Shown: positions 9,377 to 21,096, counted from the first letter of the stretch. The stretch is 64,000 bases of DNA from Nocardia otitidiscaviarum NBRC 14405 (GCF_000308635.1 NZ_BAGD01000019.1:124001-188000), one strand, 5' to 3'. Notes: a model not told the origin generated them from the letters alone. Numbers and translations: made by a program.

Positions 9377-9445
9377 GAGTCCACAGAATCCACAGCCCCT
9401 ATTACTACTTAGATTTCTCTTCTAGAGATCTCTTCTTTAAAACAG
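9377..9445 (+). promoter_or_regulatory. candidate basal origin unwinding unit (DnaA boxes, GC spacer, DnaA-trios, AT-rich)
   Basis: Two directly adjacent 9-mers, GAGTCCACA (9377-9385) and GAATCCACA (9386-9394), are followed by GCCC and then CTA TTA CTA CTT (9399-9410). On the bottom strand, read 3' to 5', that is GAT AAT GAT GAA, which fits the DnaA-trio pattern. AT-rich DNA continues to about 9445. The order matches the basal unwinding system described in Bacillus subtilis. Assignment rests on motif order only. Confidence 0.7.
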
Positions 9446-9723
9446 GCGGTGTGGAAACTCGGCTCGGGAGCGCACGGTGCGCCCCCGCCCCCTCCACACC
9501 CGAACGAGCGGCAGGGAGAAGAAGGACGGTCCGAAGATCGACACCCGAAGACGCCGGAGGGTCGACGTTGGCGACGACGCCTCGCGCGGGTACGGTTTGG
9601 TGTCGGTCGTCTATGCCAGACTTCGAGGCGGCCGATTCACCAGCTGCCCTAGGCGTCGAGCCGACGCTGGACGAGCCGAGACAGATCACGAACGATCGAG
9701 ACTGGGAGAGGACAGACCGGGCG

Positions 9724-10893
9724 ATGGACCTTGCAAGCATGAAGTTTCGGGTCGCTCGCGAGGATTTCGCCGAATCCGTTGCGTGGGTGGCTCGCAGCCT
9801 GCCCTCGCGGCCTCCGGTACCGGTTCTCGGCGGCGTACTCCTCGTGGCCGATGAGGGCGGGCTGACGGTCTCCGGCTTCGACTACGAGGTCTCCGCGCAG
9901 ATGCGAGTGGCCGCCGAGGTCGCCGGACCCGGACAGGTCCTGGTCTCCGGTCGCCTGCTGGCCGATATCACCAAGGCGCTGTCCAACAAGCCGGTGGACG
10001 TCTCGGTGGACGGCACCCGGGTGCTGATCCAGTGCGGCAGCGCCAAGTTCTCCCTGCCCACCATGCCGGTCGAGGACTATCCCCAGCTTCCCGAACTTCC
10101 TCCCCAGACCGGTGAACTCGCGGTCGACGTGTTCTCCGAGGCGGTGGGCCAGGTGGCCGTCGCCGCCGGGCGCGATGACACGCTGCCCATGCTCACCGGC
10201 ATCCGGGTCGAGATCGAGGGCCCCAAGGTCGTGCTCGCGGCCACCGACCGCTTCCGCCTCGCCGTGCGCGAGCTGGAGTGGAATCCGGGCCGCCCCGATG
10301 TGGAGACCGCCGTGCTGGTTCCGGCGCGCACCCTCTCCGAGGCCGGTAAGACCCTCGGTCCGTCCGACGCGCCCGTGCAGCTGGCGTTCGGTACCGGCAC
10401 CGACGGCCTGCTCGGCATCGTGAACGGCGGCCGCCGCACCACCACCCGGCTGCTCGACGCGGAATTCCCCAAGTTCCGCCAGCTGCTCCCCAAGGAGCAC
10501 ACCTCCATCGCGACCCTGTCGGTGAGCGCGCTGACCGAGGCCATCAAGCGTGTGGCGCTGGTGGCCGAGCGCGGTGCGCAGGTGCGGCTGGAGTTCAACG
10601 AGGAGGGCCTGCTGCTCTCCGCGGGCGGTGACGATGCCGGTCGCGCCGAGGAGTGGCTGGTGGCCGACTTCCGCGGCGAGCCGCTGACCATCGCGTTCAA
10701 TCCGGGCTACCTGGTGGACGGCCTGTCCGCGCTGCGCTCGGACCGGGTGGCCTTCGGCTTCACCACTCCCAGCCGTCCGGCGGTGCTGCTGCCCGCCTCC
10801 GACGACGCACCGGAACCCTCGGAGTCCGGCGCGTTCGCGGCGCTGACCGGTAATTACATCTACCTGTTGATGCCGGTCCGGCTCCCGGGCTGA
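9724..10893 (+). CDS. dnaN: DNA polymerase III sliding clamp, beta subunit
   Basis: Ring-shaped processivity factor of the replicative polymerase, 389 residues in three similar domains. Recognisable segments are [59 protein letters not shown] and the C-terminal [10 protein letters not shown], which helps form the client-peptide pocket. The ATG at 9724 gives MDLASMKF; a second ATG at 9739 is possible. No gnd gene lies between dnaN and recF, unlike in several mycobacteria. Confidence 0.98.
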   Translation: MDLASMKFRVAREDFAESVAWVARSLPSRPPVPVLGGVLLVADEGGLTVSGFDYEVSAQMRVAAEVAGPGQVLVSGRLLADITKALSNKPVDVSVDGTRVLIQCGSAKFSLPTMPVEDYPQLPELPPQTGELAVDVFSEAVGQVAVAAGRDDTLPMLTGIRVEIEGPKVVLAATDRFRLAVRELEWNPGRPDVETAVLVPARTLSEAGKTLGPSDAPVQLAFGTGTDGLLGIVNGGRRTTTRLLDAEFPKFRQLLPKEHTSIATLSVSALTEAIKRVALVAERGAQVRLEFNEEGLLLSAGGDDAGRAEEWLVADFRGEPLTIAFNPGYLVDGLSALRSDRVAFGFTTPSRPAVLLPASDDAPEPSESGAFAALTGNYIYLLMPVRLPG

Positions 10894-11028
10894 TCCGCGG
10901 ATCGAACGTTTGTGCACAGTGTTGACAAACCTGTGAAAAACTCGGCGAGAGCGGGGATTTCGTCGTACGTCGGCGGATATCCCCAGCTCGCTGCACATTT
11001 CCACAGGGCGACGGGCACGGTGGAGTAG

Positions 11029-12213
11029 ATGTACGTTCGGGCGCTGTCGCTGCTCGATTTTCGATCCTGGGAGCGGGCCGACCTCGAATTGCCGCCGGGG
11101 CGAACGGTTTTCCTCGGCTCCAACGGCAATGGCAAGACCAACCTGGTCGAGGCCGTCGGGTACCTGGCCACGCTCGGATCGCACCGCGTGGCGGCCGACG
11201 CGCCCCTGATCCGGATCGGGGCGTCGCGGGCGCGGATCGGGGCCACGGTGGTGAACTCCGGCCGTGAGCTACGGGTCGACGTGGAGCTCAATCAGGGGTC
11301 GGCCAATCGGGCGCAGATCAACCGCTCGCCGGTGCGCCGCACCCGGGAGATCCTGGGGATTCTGCAGACGGTGCTGTTCGCGCCCGAGGATCTGTCGCTG
11401 GTGCGCGGCGATCCGGGGGAGCGCCGCCGCTTCCTGGACGAGCTGGCCACCGCACGGCTGCCGCGGCTGGCCGGGGTGCGGGCGGATTACGACAAGGTGC
11501 TGCGGCAGCGTTCGGCGCTGTTGAAATCGGCTGGCCGCCATGCCCGTTCCCGTGGCGGTTCCGGGGCGGAGCTGAGCACCCTGGACGTGTGGGACGGACA
11601 TCTGGCCGCGCACGGCGCCGTGCTGCTCGCGCAGCGGCTGCGACTGGTGCACGAACTTCATCCACATCTCGCACAGGCGTATTCGGGGATCGCGCCGGAA
11701 TCCCGGCCCGCCACGATCGGTTACCGCAGCGCCACGCTGCCCCCGGAGTTCCTGGACCCGGCGCGAGCGCCACGTGACGATGACGTGGAGGTGCTGGAGT
11801 CCATCCTGTTGCGCGAGTTGTCCACAGCCCGTCCCAAGGAATTGGAGCGCGGGGTCTGCCTGGTCGGCCCGCACCGCGACGACCTGGACCTCATGCTGGG
11901 TTCCGCGCCGGCCAAGGGGTTCGCCAGTCACGGCGAATCCTGGTCCTTCGCGCTGGCGCTGCGGCTCGGCGCGTTCGAGCTGCTGCGCACCCAGGGCAGC
12001 GATCCGGTGCTCATCCTGGACGACGTCTTCGCCGAGCTCGACCGCCGCCGCCGCACCGCCTTGGCCGCCGTGGCCGCCACCGCCGAACAGGTGCTGATCA
12101 CCGCCGCGGTACCGGAGGACGTACCGCCCGAACTGGACGCCAACCCGCTGCGGGTGGAGACCTCCGGGGATGCGGATCGCCGCATCTCTCACATCGCGGT
12201 TCCGGCACGGTGA
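11029..12213 (+). CDS. recF: DNA replication and repair protein RecF
   Basis: SMC-like ATPase that helps load RecA at single-strand gaps with RecO and RecR. The 394 residues contain Walker [10 protein letters not shown] (residues 30-38), the [11 protein letters not shown] region, the ABC-type signature area ([14 protein letters not shown]) and Walker [15 protein letters not shown]. The ATG follows TGGAG. A 58-base internal piece (11728-11785) recurs almost exactly downstream of the gene at 12302-12359. Confidence 0.98.
   Translation: MYVRALSLLDFRSWERADLELPPGRTVFLGSNGNGKTNLVEAVGYLATLGSHRVAADAPLIRIGASRARIGATVVNSGRELRVDVELNQGSANRAQINRSPVRRTREILGILQTVLFAPEDLSLVRGDPGERRRFLDELATARLPRLAGVRADYDKVLRQRSALLKSAGRHARSRGGSGAELSTLDVWDGHLAAHGAVLLAQRLRLVHELHPHLAQAYSGIAPESRPATIGYRSATLPPEFLDPARAPRDDDVEVLESILLRELSTARPKELERGVCLVGPHRDDLDLMLGSAPAKGFASHGESWSFALALRLGAFELLRTQGSDPVLILDDVFAELDRRRRTALAAVAATAEQVLITAAVPEDVPPELDANPLRVETSGDADRRISHIAVPAR
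11728..11785 (+). repeat. 58-bp direct repeat, source copy inside recF
   Basis: This stretch from AGCGCCACGC to GACGATGACG matches 12302-12359 at 57 of 58 positions. The single difference is a G/C exchange at the 40th base. Confidence 0.95.
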
Positions 12214-12604
12214 GCGATACCTTCGGCCGCGCCGATTCCATGGGGCCGAATCGGCCGCCGAATGACGGTCGCCCGGTGCTGCCGCGCGGCGCGGTGGCCC
12301 GAGCGCCACGCTGCCCCCGGAGTTCCTGGACCCGGCGCGACCGCCACGTGACGATGACGGTGCGGTCGCCGTGCCCGCGCGCTGCCGAGCGTCCGGTGAC
12401 GCACGTCCGCGATAGTCGTGCTGCCGGGAAAACCTTCCCCTGAGTTGCGCGGGAACCGGTCGCGGTCCGGAGCGCTCCGGCTGTCGAACCCGACCGGGGG
12501 TAGTGAATCGAGGTTTCCGGTGAACAGCGACACGGGAATAGCGACTCTGTCGGACCAGTACGGCAGAATCGGTGCGACGTGCGGCTCGGAGAGGAAGGCA
12601 TCGG
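12214..12604. other. recF-dciA intergenic region
   Basis: These 391 bases contain the second copy of the recF-derived 58-bp repeat. I see no convincing gene in them. The dciA ribosome-binding site (GAGAGGAAGG) lies at the end. Confidence 0.6.
12302..12359 (+). repeat. 58-bp direct repeat, displaced recF fragment
   Basis: Near-identical copy of recF 11728-11785 in the recF-dciA spacer, in the same orientation and offset by 574 bases. It is not in a reading frame that continues recF. Confidence 0.95.
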
Positions 12605-13183
12605 ATGGGTGACCAACCGGAACGGTCCGACGATGCGCCGGCGGCAGCGGGAGGGTCGGACGGCGAGCTGCGGGGCATCGACCTCGCTCGGCGCGCGCTC
12701 GAGGAAGCCCGTGCCGCCGCCCGCGCGGCCGGGAAGTCCGTCGGCCAGGGGCGGGCCTCACCCCGCAAGGGCGGCGTGCGGGCGCTGCGCCGCCGCCGCT
12801 CGGGCTGGTCGGGCGCGCATCCCGACGACCGCGACCCACAGGCGCTCTCGGCTCTGACGGGATCGCTCGCGCGCAGCCGGGGCTGGTCCGGCAAGGTCGC
12901 CGAGGGCATGGTCTTCGGTCGCTGGGAGTCGGTGGTGGGGGAGGACATCGCCTCGCACGCGCACCCGGTTTCCTTGGAGAACGGCGTGCTCAACATCCAG
13001 GCCGAGTCCACCGCCTGGGCCACACAGCTGCGCATGCTGCAATCCCAGATCCTCGCCAAGATCAATCGCGCGGTCGGCCAGGGCGTGGTCACCTCGTTGC
13101 GCATCAACGGCCCGGTGGCCCCCAGCTGGCGCAAGGGCGACCGCCACATCAAGGGCCGCGGCCCGCGCGACACCTACGGGTAG
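12605..13183 (+). CDS. dciA: DciA-family replicative helicase loader/operator (DUF721)
   Basis: DciA is the ancestral partner that loads or activates the DnaB helicase in bacteria lacking DnaC/DnaI. The 192 residues have a disordered basic N-terminus and a C-terminal DUF721 domain ([20 protein letters not shown], then [20 protein letters not shown]). The ATG at 12605 follows GAGAGGAAGG. Its position between recF and gyrB is conserved in actinobacteria and fits a job at the initiating replisome. Confidence 0.92.
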   Translation: MGDQPERSDDAPAAAGGSDGELRGIDLARRALEEARAAARAAGKSVGQGRASPRKGGVRALRRRRSGWSGAHPDDRDPQALSALTGSLARSRGWSGKVAEGMVFGRWESVVGEDIASHAHPVSLENGVLNIQAESTAWATQLRMLQSQILAKINRAVGQGVVTSLRINGPVAPSWRKGDRHIKGRGPRDTYG

Positions 13184-15711
<2,528 letters not shown>

Positions 15712-15780
15712 AGGGGCTTCCCCCGTCGACCCGTCCACTGCCGAGGAATACCTCGAGAGACTTCCCACGGAGACCAATTC

Positions 15781-18297
15781 ATGACTGAGACCTCCCTGCC
15801 CCCGTCGGGTGGCGACCGGATCGAACCGGTCGACATCCAGCAGGAGATGCAGAACTCCTACATCGACTACGCCATGAGCGTGATCGTGGGCCGCGCGCTG
15901 CCCGAGGTGCGCGACGGTCTGAAGCCGGTGCACCGCCGGATCATGTACGCGATGTACGACAACGGGTATCGGCCCGATCGCAGCTATGTGAAGTCGGCTC
16001 GCCCGGTCGCCGACACCATGGGCAACTACCACCCGCACGGTGACACGGCCATCTACGACACCCTGGTGCGCATGGCGCAGCCCTGGTCGCTGCGCTACCC
16101 GCTGGTGGACGGTCAGGGCAACTTCGGTTCGCGCGGCAACGACGGCGCGGCCGCCATGCGCTACACCGAATGCCGCCTGACCCCGTTGGCCATGGAGCTG
16201 CTGCGCGAAATCGACCACGAGACGGTCGATTTCCTGCCGAACTACGACGGCAAGACGCAGGAGCCGGTGGTGCTCCCGGCCCGCGTGCCGGTGCTGCTCA
16301 TGAACGGCAGCAACGGCATCGCGGTCGGTATGGCGACGAATATCCCGCCGCACAACCTGACCGAACTCGCCGAGGCCATCTACTGGGCGCTGGACAATCA
16401 CCTCGCCGACGAGGAGTCCACTCTCGCCGCGTGCATGGAGCGGGTGAAGGGTCCGGACTTCCCGACCGCGGGTCTGATCGTGGGCACCCAGGGCATTCAC
16501 GACGCGTACACGACGGGCCGCGGCTCGATCAAGATGCGCGGTGTGGTGGAGATCGAGGAGGACAATCGCGGTCGCACCACGATCGTCATCACCGAACTGC
16601 CCTACCAGGTCAACACCGACAACTTCATCAACTCGATCGCCGAGCAGGTGAAGGACGCCAAGATCGCCGGTGTCGCCGACATCCACGACGAGTCCTCGGA
16701 TCGCGTGGGCATGCGCATCGTCATCACGGTCAAGCGTGACGCGGTCGCCAAGGTGGTGCTGAACAACCTCTACAAGCACACCCAGCTGCAGACCAGCTTC
16801 GGCGCCAACATGCTGTCCATCGTGGACGGTGTGCCGCGCACGCTGCGCCTGGACCAGATGATTCGCCTGTACGTGAATCACCAGTTGGACGTGATCGTCC
16901 GGCGTACCAAGTACCTGCTGCGCAAGGCCGAGGAACGCGCCCACATCCTGCGCGGTCTGGTGAAGGCCCTGGATCAGCTGGATGCCGTCATCGCCCTGAT
17001 CCGTCGTTCGGCCGATACCGAGACGGCCCGCACCGGCTTGATGCAGCTGCTCGATATCGACGAGATCCAGGCGACGGCCATTCTCGATATGCAGCTGCGC
17101 CGCCTGTCCGCCCTGGAACGGCAGAAGATACTCGACGAGTTGGCCAAGATCGAGGCCGAGATCGCCGATTTGAAGGACATTCTGGCGCGGCCGGAGCGGC
17201 AGCGTGCGATCGTGCGTGACGAGCTGGCCGAAATCGTCGACAAGCACGGCGACGACCGCCGTACCAAGATCATCGCAGCGGACGGTGACGTCGCCGACGA
17301 GGATCTGATCGCCCGCGAGGACGTGGTCGTCACCATCACCGAGACCGGTTACGCCAAGCGCACCAAGACCGACCTGTACCGCTCGCAGAAGCGCGGCGGC
17401 AAGGGTGTGCAGGGCGCGGGTCTCAAGCAGGACGACATCGTCAAGCACTTCTTCATCACCAGCACGCACGACTGGCTGCTGTTCTTCACCAACAAGGGCC
17501 GGGTGTACCGGGTCAAGGCGTACGAGCTGCCCGAGGCCAACCGCACCGCGCGCGGCCAGCACGTGGCGAATCTGCTGGCCTTCCAGCCAGACGAGAAGAT
17601 CGCCCAGGTCATTCAGATCAAGTCCTACGAGGACGCGCCCTACCTGGTGCTCGCCACCCGCAAGGGTCTGGTGAAGAAGTCCAGGCTGACCGATTTCGAC
17701 TCCAACCGCAGTGGCGGCATCGTCGCGGTGAACCTGCGTGACGAGGACGAACTGGTAGGTGCCGCGCTGTGTGCCGCCGACGACGATCTGCTGCTCGTCT
17801 CCGCGCACGGCCAGTCGATCCGCTTCGCAGCCAATGACGAGGTGCTGCGGCCCATGGGCCGCGCCACCTCCGGTGTGCAGGGCATGCGCTTCAACACCGA
17901 CGACGAACTGCTGTCGCTCAATGTGGTGCACGAGGGTGAGCAGGGCTTCCTGCTCGTCGCGACCTCGGGCGGCTACTCCAAGCGCACGGCGCTGGACGAG
18001 TACACCGCGCAGGGCCGCGGTGGAAAGGGCGTATTGACCATCCAGTACGACCAGAAACGTGGCAGTCTGGTCGGAGCGCTCATCGTCGACGATGACGACG
18101 AGCTGTACGCCATCACCTCCGGCGGCGGTGTGATCCGGACGGCGGCCAACCAGGTGCGCAAGGCCGGACGCCAGACCAAGGGCGTGCGATTGATGAACCT
18201 GGGCGAGGGCGCTACGTTGCTCGCAATCGCGCGCAACGCCGATGAGCCCGACGCGGTTTCCGGTGAAGAAGATGCCAGTGGTTCGGCGAAGCAGTAG
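15781..18297 (+). CDS. gyrA: DNA gyrase subunit A
   Basis: DNA-cleaving subunit, 838 residues. The breakage-reunion domain contains the winged-helix quinolone region (GNYHPHGDTAIYDT, residues 81-94) and the catalytic tyrosine in AAMRYTE (Tyr128). The C-terminal beta-pinwheel has the GyrA-box-like QKRGGKGVQG. At the E. coli Ser83-equivalent position the residue is Thr89, followed by Ala90 and Asp93. M. tuberculosis has Ala there, which contributes to lower quinolone sensitivity. The C-terminus ends in a short acidic tail. Confidence 0.98.
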   Translation: MTETSLPPSGGDRIEPVDIQQEMQNSYIDYAMSVIVGRALPEVRDGLKPVHRRIMYAMYDNGYRPDRSYVKSARPVADTMGNYHPHGDTAIYDTLVRMAQPWSLRYPLVDGQGNFGSRGNDGAAAMRYTECRLTPLAMELLREIDHETVDFLPNYDGKTQEPVVLPARVPVLLMNGSNGIAVGMATNIPPHNLTELAEAIYWALDNHLADEESTLAACMERVKGPDFPTAGLIVGTQGIHDAYTTGRGSIKMRGVVEIEEDNRGRTTIVITELPYQVNTDNFINSIAEQVKDAKIAGVADIHDESSDRVGMRIVITVKRDAVAKVVLNNLYKHTQLQTSFGANMLSIVDGVPRTLRLDQMIRLYVNHQLDVIVRRTKYLLRKAEERAHILRGLVKALDQLDAVIALIRRSADTETARTGLMQLLDIDEIQATAILDMQLRRLSALERQKILDELAKIEAEIADLKDILARPERQRAIVRDELAEIVDKHGDDRRTKIIAADGDVADEDLIAREDVVVTITETGYAKRTKTDLYRSQKRGGKGVQGAGLKQDDIVKHFFITSTHDWLLFFTNKGRVYRVKAYELPEANRTARGQHVANLLAFQPDEKIAQVIQIKSYEDAPYLVLATRKGLVKKSRLTDFDSNRSGGIVAVNLRDEDELVGAALCAADDDLLLVSAHGQSIRFAANDEVLRPMGRATSGVQGMRFNTDDELLSLNVVHEGEQGFLLVATSGGYSKRTALDEYTAQGRGGKGVLTIQYDQKRGSLVGALIVDDDDELYAITSGGGVIRTAANQVRKAGRQTKGVRLMNLGEGATLLAIARNADEPDAVSGEEDASGSAKQ

Positions 18298-18342
18298 TTT
18301 TCTCGACAGCAGCGGCGGCACAACGGATCGAAGGATTCACCA

Positions 18343-19335
18343 TTGACCACTCCGAATCAGCCGAATGACCAGCGGCAGCATGCCAACGGTGTGACCGAGC
18401 GAATCGCACCGTCCCCGATTCCGCCGCGCCCCATTCCGCGGCCGGGATCGCCGGAAGGGCAGCCGCAACCGCCTGAAATGTCGGGCCAGTCCGGTGATTT
18501 CGCCCAGGATGGCAACGCCGGACGTCGGAGCGATCCGGCCGACGCCGCCCCGGACCAGGCCGCCGAGCAACCGGCCCCCGGTGACGGGCAGACCACGTCC
18601 CGGTTCGAGGAGGGCGGCTGGTCCCAGCTACCGCAGCGGGAGCCGCAGTCCAACCTCTACCGTCCCGGCCAGGCGCCGGTGGCGGGACGCCCGGGCTCCG
18701 CGCCCGGGGTCGGCCTGAACGCGGGTGCGTCCAATGCCCGCACCACGGCCGACCTGGCCGCCAAGGCGGCCCGCAAGGAGGCCGCCATGGTGAAGTCCGT
18801 CGGCATCGACGGACCGACCCGCAGCATCGCGCGGCCGGAACTGGTCAAGGACATGCCGGACCTGTCCGATCTGCGGCATCCGCTGCCGCAGCATGTGGAG
18901 GCTCCGGCGGCGGTCGCCGGGGGTCCGGTGTCGCCGTCGGCCCCGGCGGCCGTGCAGCAGGCCGTCTCCAGCGGTGAACCGCTGCGGGCGACCGTGCAGC
19001 TGCGCCATATCGATCCGTGGTCCACGCTGAAGGTGTCGCTGGTGATCAGCGTGGCGCTGTTCTTCGTGTGGATGCTCGCGGTGGGCCTGCTGTACCTCGT
19101 GCTCGAGGGCATGGGCGTGTGGGAGCGGATGAACTCCACCTTCACCGACATCGTCTCCGACGGCGGCTCGTCCTCGGCGATCGTGGACGCGGGTACCGTC
19201 TTCGGCTACGCCGGTGTGATCGGCATGATCAATGTGGTGCTTTTCACCGCCCTGTCCACGGTCGGCGTGTTCGTCTACAACAACTGCACCGATCTGGTCG
19301 GCGGCATCCAGGTGACCCTGGCCGATCCGGATTAG
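18343..19335 (+). CDS. DUF3566 membrane protein downstream of gyrA
   Basis: A 330-residue protein of unknown function, equivalent by position to the gene after gyrA in mycobacteria (Rv0007). The first 220 residues are Pro/Gly/Gln-rich and probably disordered. The DUF3566 domain follows (VQLRHIDPWSTLKVSLVISV) with two membrane helices (ALFFVWMLAVGLLYLVL and GYAGVIGMINVVLFTALSTV) and ends in NNCTDLVGGIQVTLADPD. It starts with TTG at 18343, 45 bases after gyrA, and probably shares its transcript. Confidence 0.88.
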   Translation: MTTPNQPNDQRQHANGVTERIAPSPIPPRPIPRPGSPEGQPQPPEMSGQSGDFAQDGNAGRRSDPADAAPDQAAEQPAPGDGQTTSRFEEGGWSQLPQREPQSNLYRPGQAPVAGRPGSAPGVGLNAGASNARTTADLAAKAARKEAAMVKSVGIDGPTRSIARPELVKDMPDLSDLRHPLPQHVEAPAAVAGGPVSPSAPAAVQQAVSSGEPLRATVQLRHIDPWSTLKVSLVISVALFFVWMLAVGLLYLVLEGMGVWERMNSTFTDIVSDGGSSSAIVDAGTVFGYAGVIGMINVVLFTALSTVGVFVYNNCTDLVGGIQVTLADPD

Positions 19336-19362
19336 TCCACCCGCATCGGAGTACCTCTCGAA

Positions 19363-19406
19363 GCGGCCGGCGGCGGGCTCGTGCAAGCCCGCTACCGGCC
19401 GTTTTG
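19363..19406 (+). terminator. terminator after the gyrase operon
   Basis: A long GC-rich stem (CGGCCGG...CGGGCT / AGCCCG...CCGGCCG) is followed by TTTT. It lies 30 bases after the DUF3566 stop and before tRNA-Ile. Confidence 0.9.
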
Positions 19407-19472
19407 GTTACTCGGGGAGTCGTACGGTAATCTCATGCCTCGGTTCGGGTGAGACACCCGGAACCGAGATGA

Positions 19473-19546
19473 GGGCCTATAGCTCAGGCGGTTAGAGCGC
19501 TTCGCTGATAACGAAGAGGTCGGAGGTTCAAGTCCTCCTAGGCCCA
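19473..19546 (+). tRNA. ileT: tRNA-Ile (GAT anticodon)
   Basis: 74-base cloverleaf with acceptor GGGCCTA / TAGGCCC, D-arm AGCTCAGGCGGTTAGAGC, anticodon stem-loop with GAT in CTGATAA, T-arm GGAGGTTCAAGTCCTCC and discriminator A. CCA is not encoded. The Ile-Ala tRNA pair after gyrA is conserved in mycolic actinobacteria. Confidence 0.98.
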
Positions 19547-19575
19547 CTCCCGAATATCTCTGTAGGGTGGGATTC

Positions 19576-19683
19576 ATGAAATTTCTCCTCACGATCGGCC
19601 TCGTCGCCGCGGTGATTTTCGGAATCAGCAAACTGCGTCAGCGCAACGACGCGGACCTCTGGCACGAGGTAACCACGCGCTGA
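19576..19683 (+). CDS. DLW-39 family peptide
   Basis: A 35-residue ORF between the two tRNAs: MKFLLTIGLVAAVIFGISK followed by LRQRNDADLWHEVTTR. It has one N-terminal membrane helix and ends in the Asp-Leu-Trp motif that names the actinobacterial DLW-39 family. The family is known by its conservation in just this position; its function is unknown. It is too short for most gene finders. Confidence 0.85.
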   Translation: MKFLLTIGLVAAVIFGISKLRQRNDADLWHEVTTR

Positions 19684-19710
19684 ACAACTTTCGGGGATTC
19701 TTCCCCGTCC

Positions 19711-19783
19711 GGGGCCTTAGCTCAATTGGCAGAGCACTGCCTTTGCAAGGCAGGGGTTAGGGGTTCGATTCCCCTAGGCTCCA
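19711..19783 (+). tRNA. alaT: tRNA-Ala (TGC anticodon)
   Basis: 73-base cloverleaf with acceptor GGGGCCT / AGGCTCC, D-arm AGCTCAATTGGCAGAGC, anticodon TGC in TTTGCAA, T-arm AGGGGTTCGATTCCCCT and discriminator A. CCA is not encoded. Confidence 0.98.
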
Positions 19784-19793
19784 CAACTATCAG

Positions 19794-19830
19794 AGCAGGT
19801 CAGGCGGGGTTTCCGCCCTCCTGGTCTGCT
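19794..19830 (+). terminator. hairpin after tRNA-Ala
   Basis: Imperfect inverted repeat AGCAGGTCAGGCGG / CCGCCCTCCTGGTCTGCT, 10 bases after the tRNA and followed by TTG. It probably ends the tRNA transcript. Confidence 0.7.
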
Positions 19831-19867
19831 TTGTCCACACCTGTGGGTGTAGGGGTAGCGGTCCACC

Positions 19868-19951
19868 GTGAATCTACCCCGATCGCATTCCCCGCCTGTT
19901 CACCGCAAAGACGGCACGATCTGCTGGCAGGTCCGCTACCGCATCACCTGA
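19868..19951 (+). pseudogene. remnant resembling an integrase N-terminus
   Basis: A 27-codon GTG-initiated frame contains HRKDGTICWQVRYRIT and then a stop. The pattern KDGT-x-x-WQVRYR is typical of the arm-binding N-terminus of actinobacterial tyrosine integrases, which often lie next to a tRNA used as attachment site. No catalytic domain follows. It is probably the stub of a lost integrase; the stretch is short and could be chance. Confidence 0.45.
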
Positions 19952-20026
19952 GGCTACCCGGCACGCGTGAATCCGCCCTGGCCGCAACGGTCGGGGCGGA
20001 TTGTCGCCGTCCGAACCGGAATCGAC

Positions 20027-20542
20027 CTAGTCGCTGACGATCTCCCACTGCGCCAGTTCGGCTGTTGTCGAGGGCTTCCCGTTCCACAGGTGCAGCTGGA
20101 AGTCGGGGTCTTTGATCTTCGCGTCCGTGTTGTACGCGCTGTCCATATCTGCGACATAGAACGCAAAGGTCCGTTCGCCGAGAGGTGTCGGCCGCAGCGC
20201 CTTCGCGATATCGGTCGCTATCGGCCGCAGCGCGTCCGCGGTAACGCTGTCCGGCACGCACAGGTCGATCGCTACGCCGACCAAGCCCGGTTTATCGCTT
20301 TGTGTGCTCACTCGGCCGGTCACCACCTGCACACCGGGCGGCAACTGGAGGCCAGCGGTGAACGTGGCGAGGTCCGGGTCATCGATCGGGTGCGACGGAT
20401 AGCAGCCCCGAGCGTCGGCGGCTGCGGTGGTAGTCGGGGCGTTCGCGACGGTCGGCGCCACGCTGTCGGTTTCGGTATCGGATCCGCACGCGGAAAGACT
20501 GATCGCAGCAGCGGAAATGGTGAGAGCTACAACGGTTCTCAT
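20027..20542 (-). CDS. secreted lipoprotein, unknown function
   Basis: A 171-residue protein with a signal peptide (MRTVVALTISAAAISLSAC) and a lipobox LSAC whose Cys should be lipidated. A Thr/Ala linker follows, then a globular part with two more Cys residues (GCYPSHP and DLCVPD) that may form a disulphide. It resembles small actinobacterial lipoproteins but I cannot name a family. It is the last gene of the leftward accessory group after tRNA-Ala; 287 bases without a gene separate it from the next one. Confidence 0.75.
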   Translation of the reverse strand: MRTVVALTISAAAISLSACGSDTETDSVAPTVANAPTTTAAADARGCYPSHPIDDPDLATFTAGLQLPPGVQVVTGRVSTQSDKPGLVGVAIDLCVPDSVTADALRPIATDIAKALRPTPLGERTFAFYVADMDSAYNTDAKIKDPDFQLHLWNGKPSTTAELAQWEIVSD

Positions 20543-20829
20543 CGAGGGCTGGCCCTTTGCATAGGTGGTTGGTGAGGGGACGGTTCGACCCGAGATCGCA
20601 GCCCGTTCTCGTGCCGTTATCGGAAGACCGGAGGGCTGGCATGAAATGTCATGGCCTACAGGCGAGGCCGCCTCGCCGAGCGTTGACGCTCGGCAGGGCG
20701 GTCTCTATGAGATAACCGGGCGTGGGATATACCGGCTTCGTCAGTGTCGATCCAGGTGTCACAGGGCAGGTCGGTACACCCGGAAGCTCTGGCGGGGCTC
20801 GTGAGCGGCGGAGCGTGGTCACGGATGGC

Positions 20830-21096
20830 CTACCGGCCGGAGATTCGGCCGCAGCTGGGGCCTCCAGGACGCATGCCCTCGCGCTGCTCGAGGATTCGCC
20901 AGAACAGCTCACGCTGCGCTGGGAACAGATCGAAGCACTTCCCGAGGTCGACACCGCCCTCGTCGGGCGGCATCGGCAGGGCCTGCCGACCGTTGTGCAC
21001 AGCGAAAACCGTTGCGACGCCGCCGACGATGGCCCAACGCGCCGTGCCGCTGGCGTGCGTGGTGGCGTACGTCTTCGGAGTGGTCGGTGCGTTCAC
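20830..21096 (-). CDS. hypothetical small protein, cassette A gene 3
   Basis: An 88-residue ORF starting with GTG that overlaps the stop of the preceding gene as GTGA, the signature of translational coupling. It contains TARWAIVGGVATVFAVHNGR near the N-terminus (weakly hydrophobic), then DEGGVDLGKCFDLFPAQREL. I recognise no family. Coupling to the small cysteine protein upstream is the main reason to accept it. Confidence 0.5.
   Translation of the reverse strand: MNAPTTPKTYATTHASGTARWAIVGGVATVFAVHNGRQALPMPPDEGGVDLGKCFDLFPAQRELFWRILEQREGMRPGGPSCGRISGR

Larger units (their letters stand above)
8919..9723. other. oriC: oriC, dnaA-dnaN spacer
   Basis: This 805-base spacer holds the dnaA terminator, an array of CTCGAG-centred palindromes interleaved with TGTGGA/TCCACA half-boxes (8975-9322), TTGTCCACG at 9034-9042, further boxes near 9292-9299, tandem boxes at 9377-9394 followed by a DnaA-trio-like run, and the only strongly AT-rich stretch of the region (9400-9445). 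It also supplies the dnaN promoter. Location between dnaA and dnaN is the standard actinobacterial origin position. Frames that appear open across the array are repeats of the palindrome, not genes. Confidence 0.93.

Noticed and set aside
8974..9723. Long plus-strand open frame extending dnaN upstream through the origin, with repeated WIPRG/EES peptides
   Set aside because: The repeats are the translated CTCGAG palindromes. No ribosome-binding site lies upstream, and the clamp family starts at 9724.
20649..20954. 101-codon minus-strand ORF
   Set aside because: It overlaps the translationally coupled ORF at 20830-21096 in another frame and has a Ser/Ala/Pro shadow-type composition.
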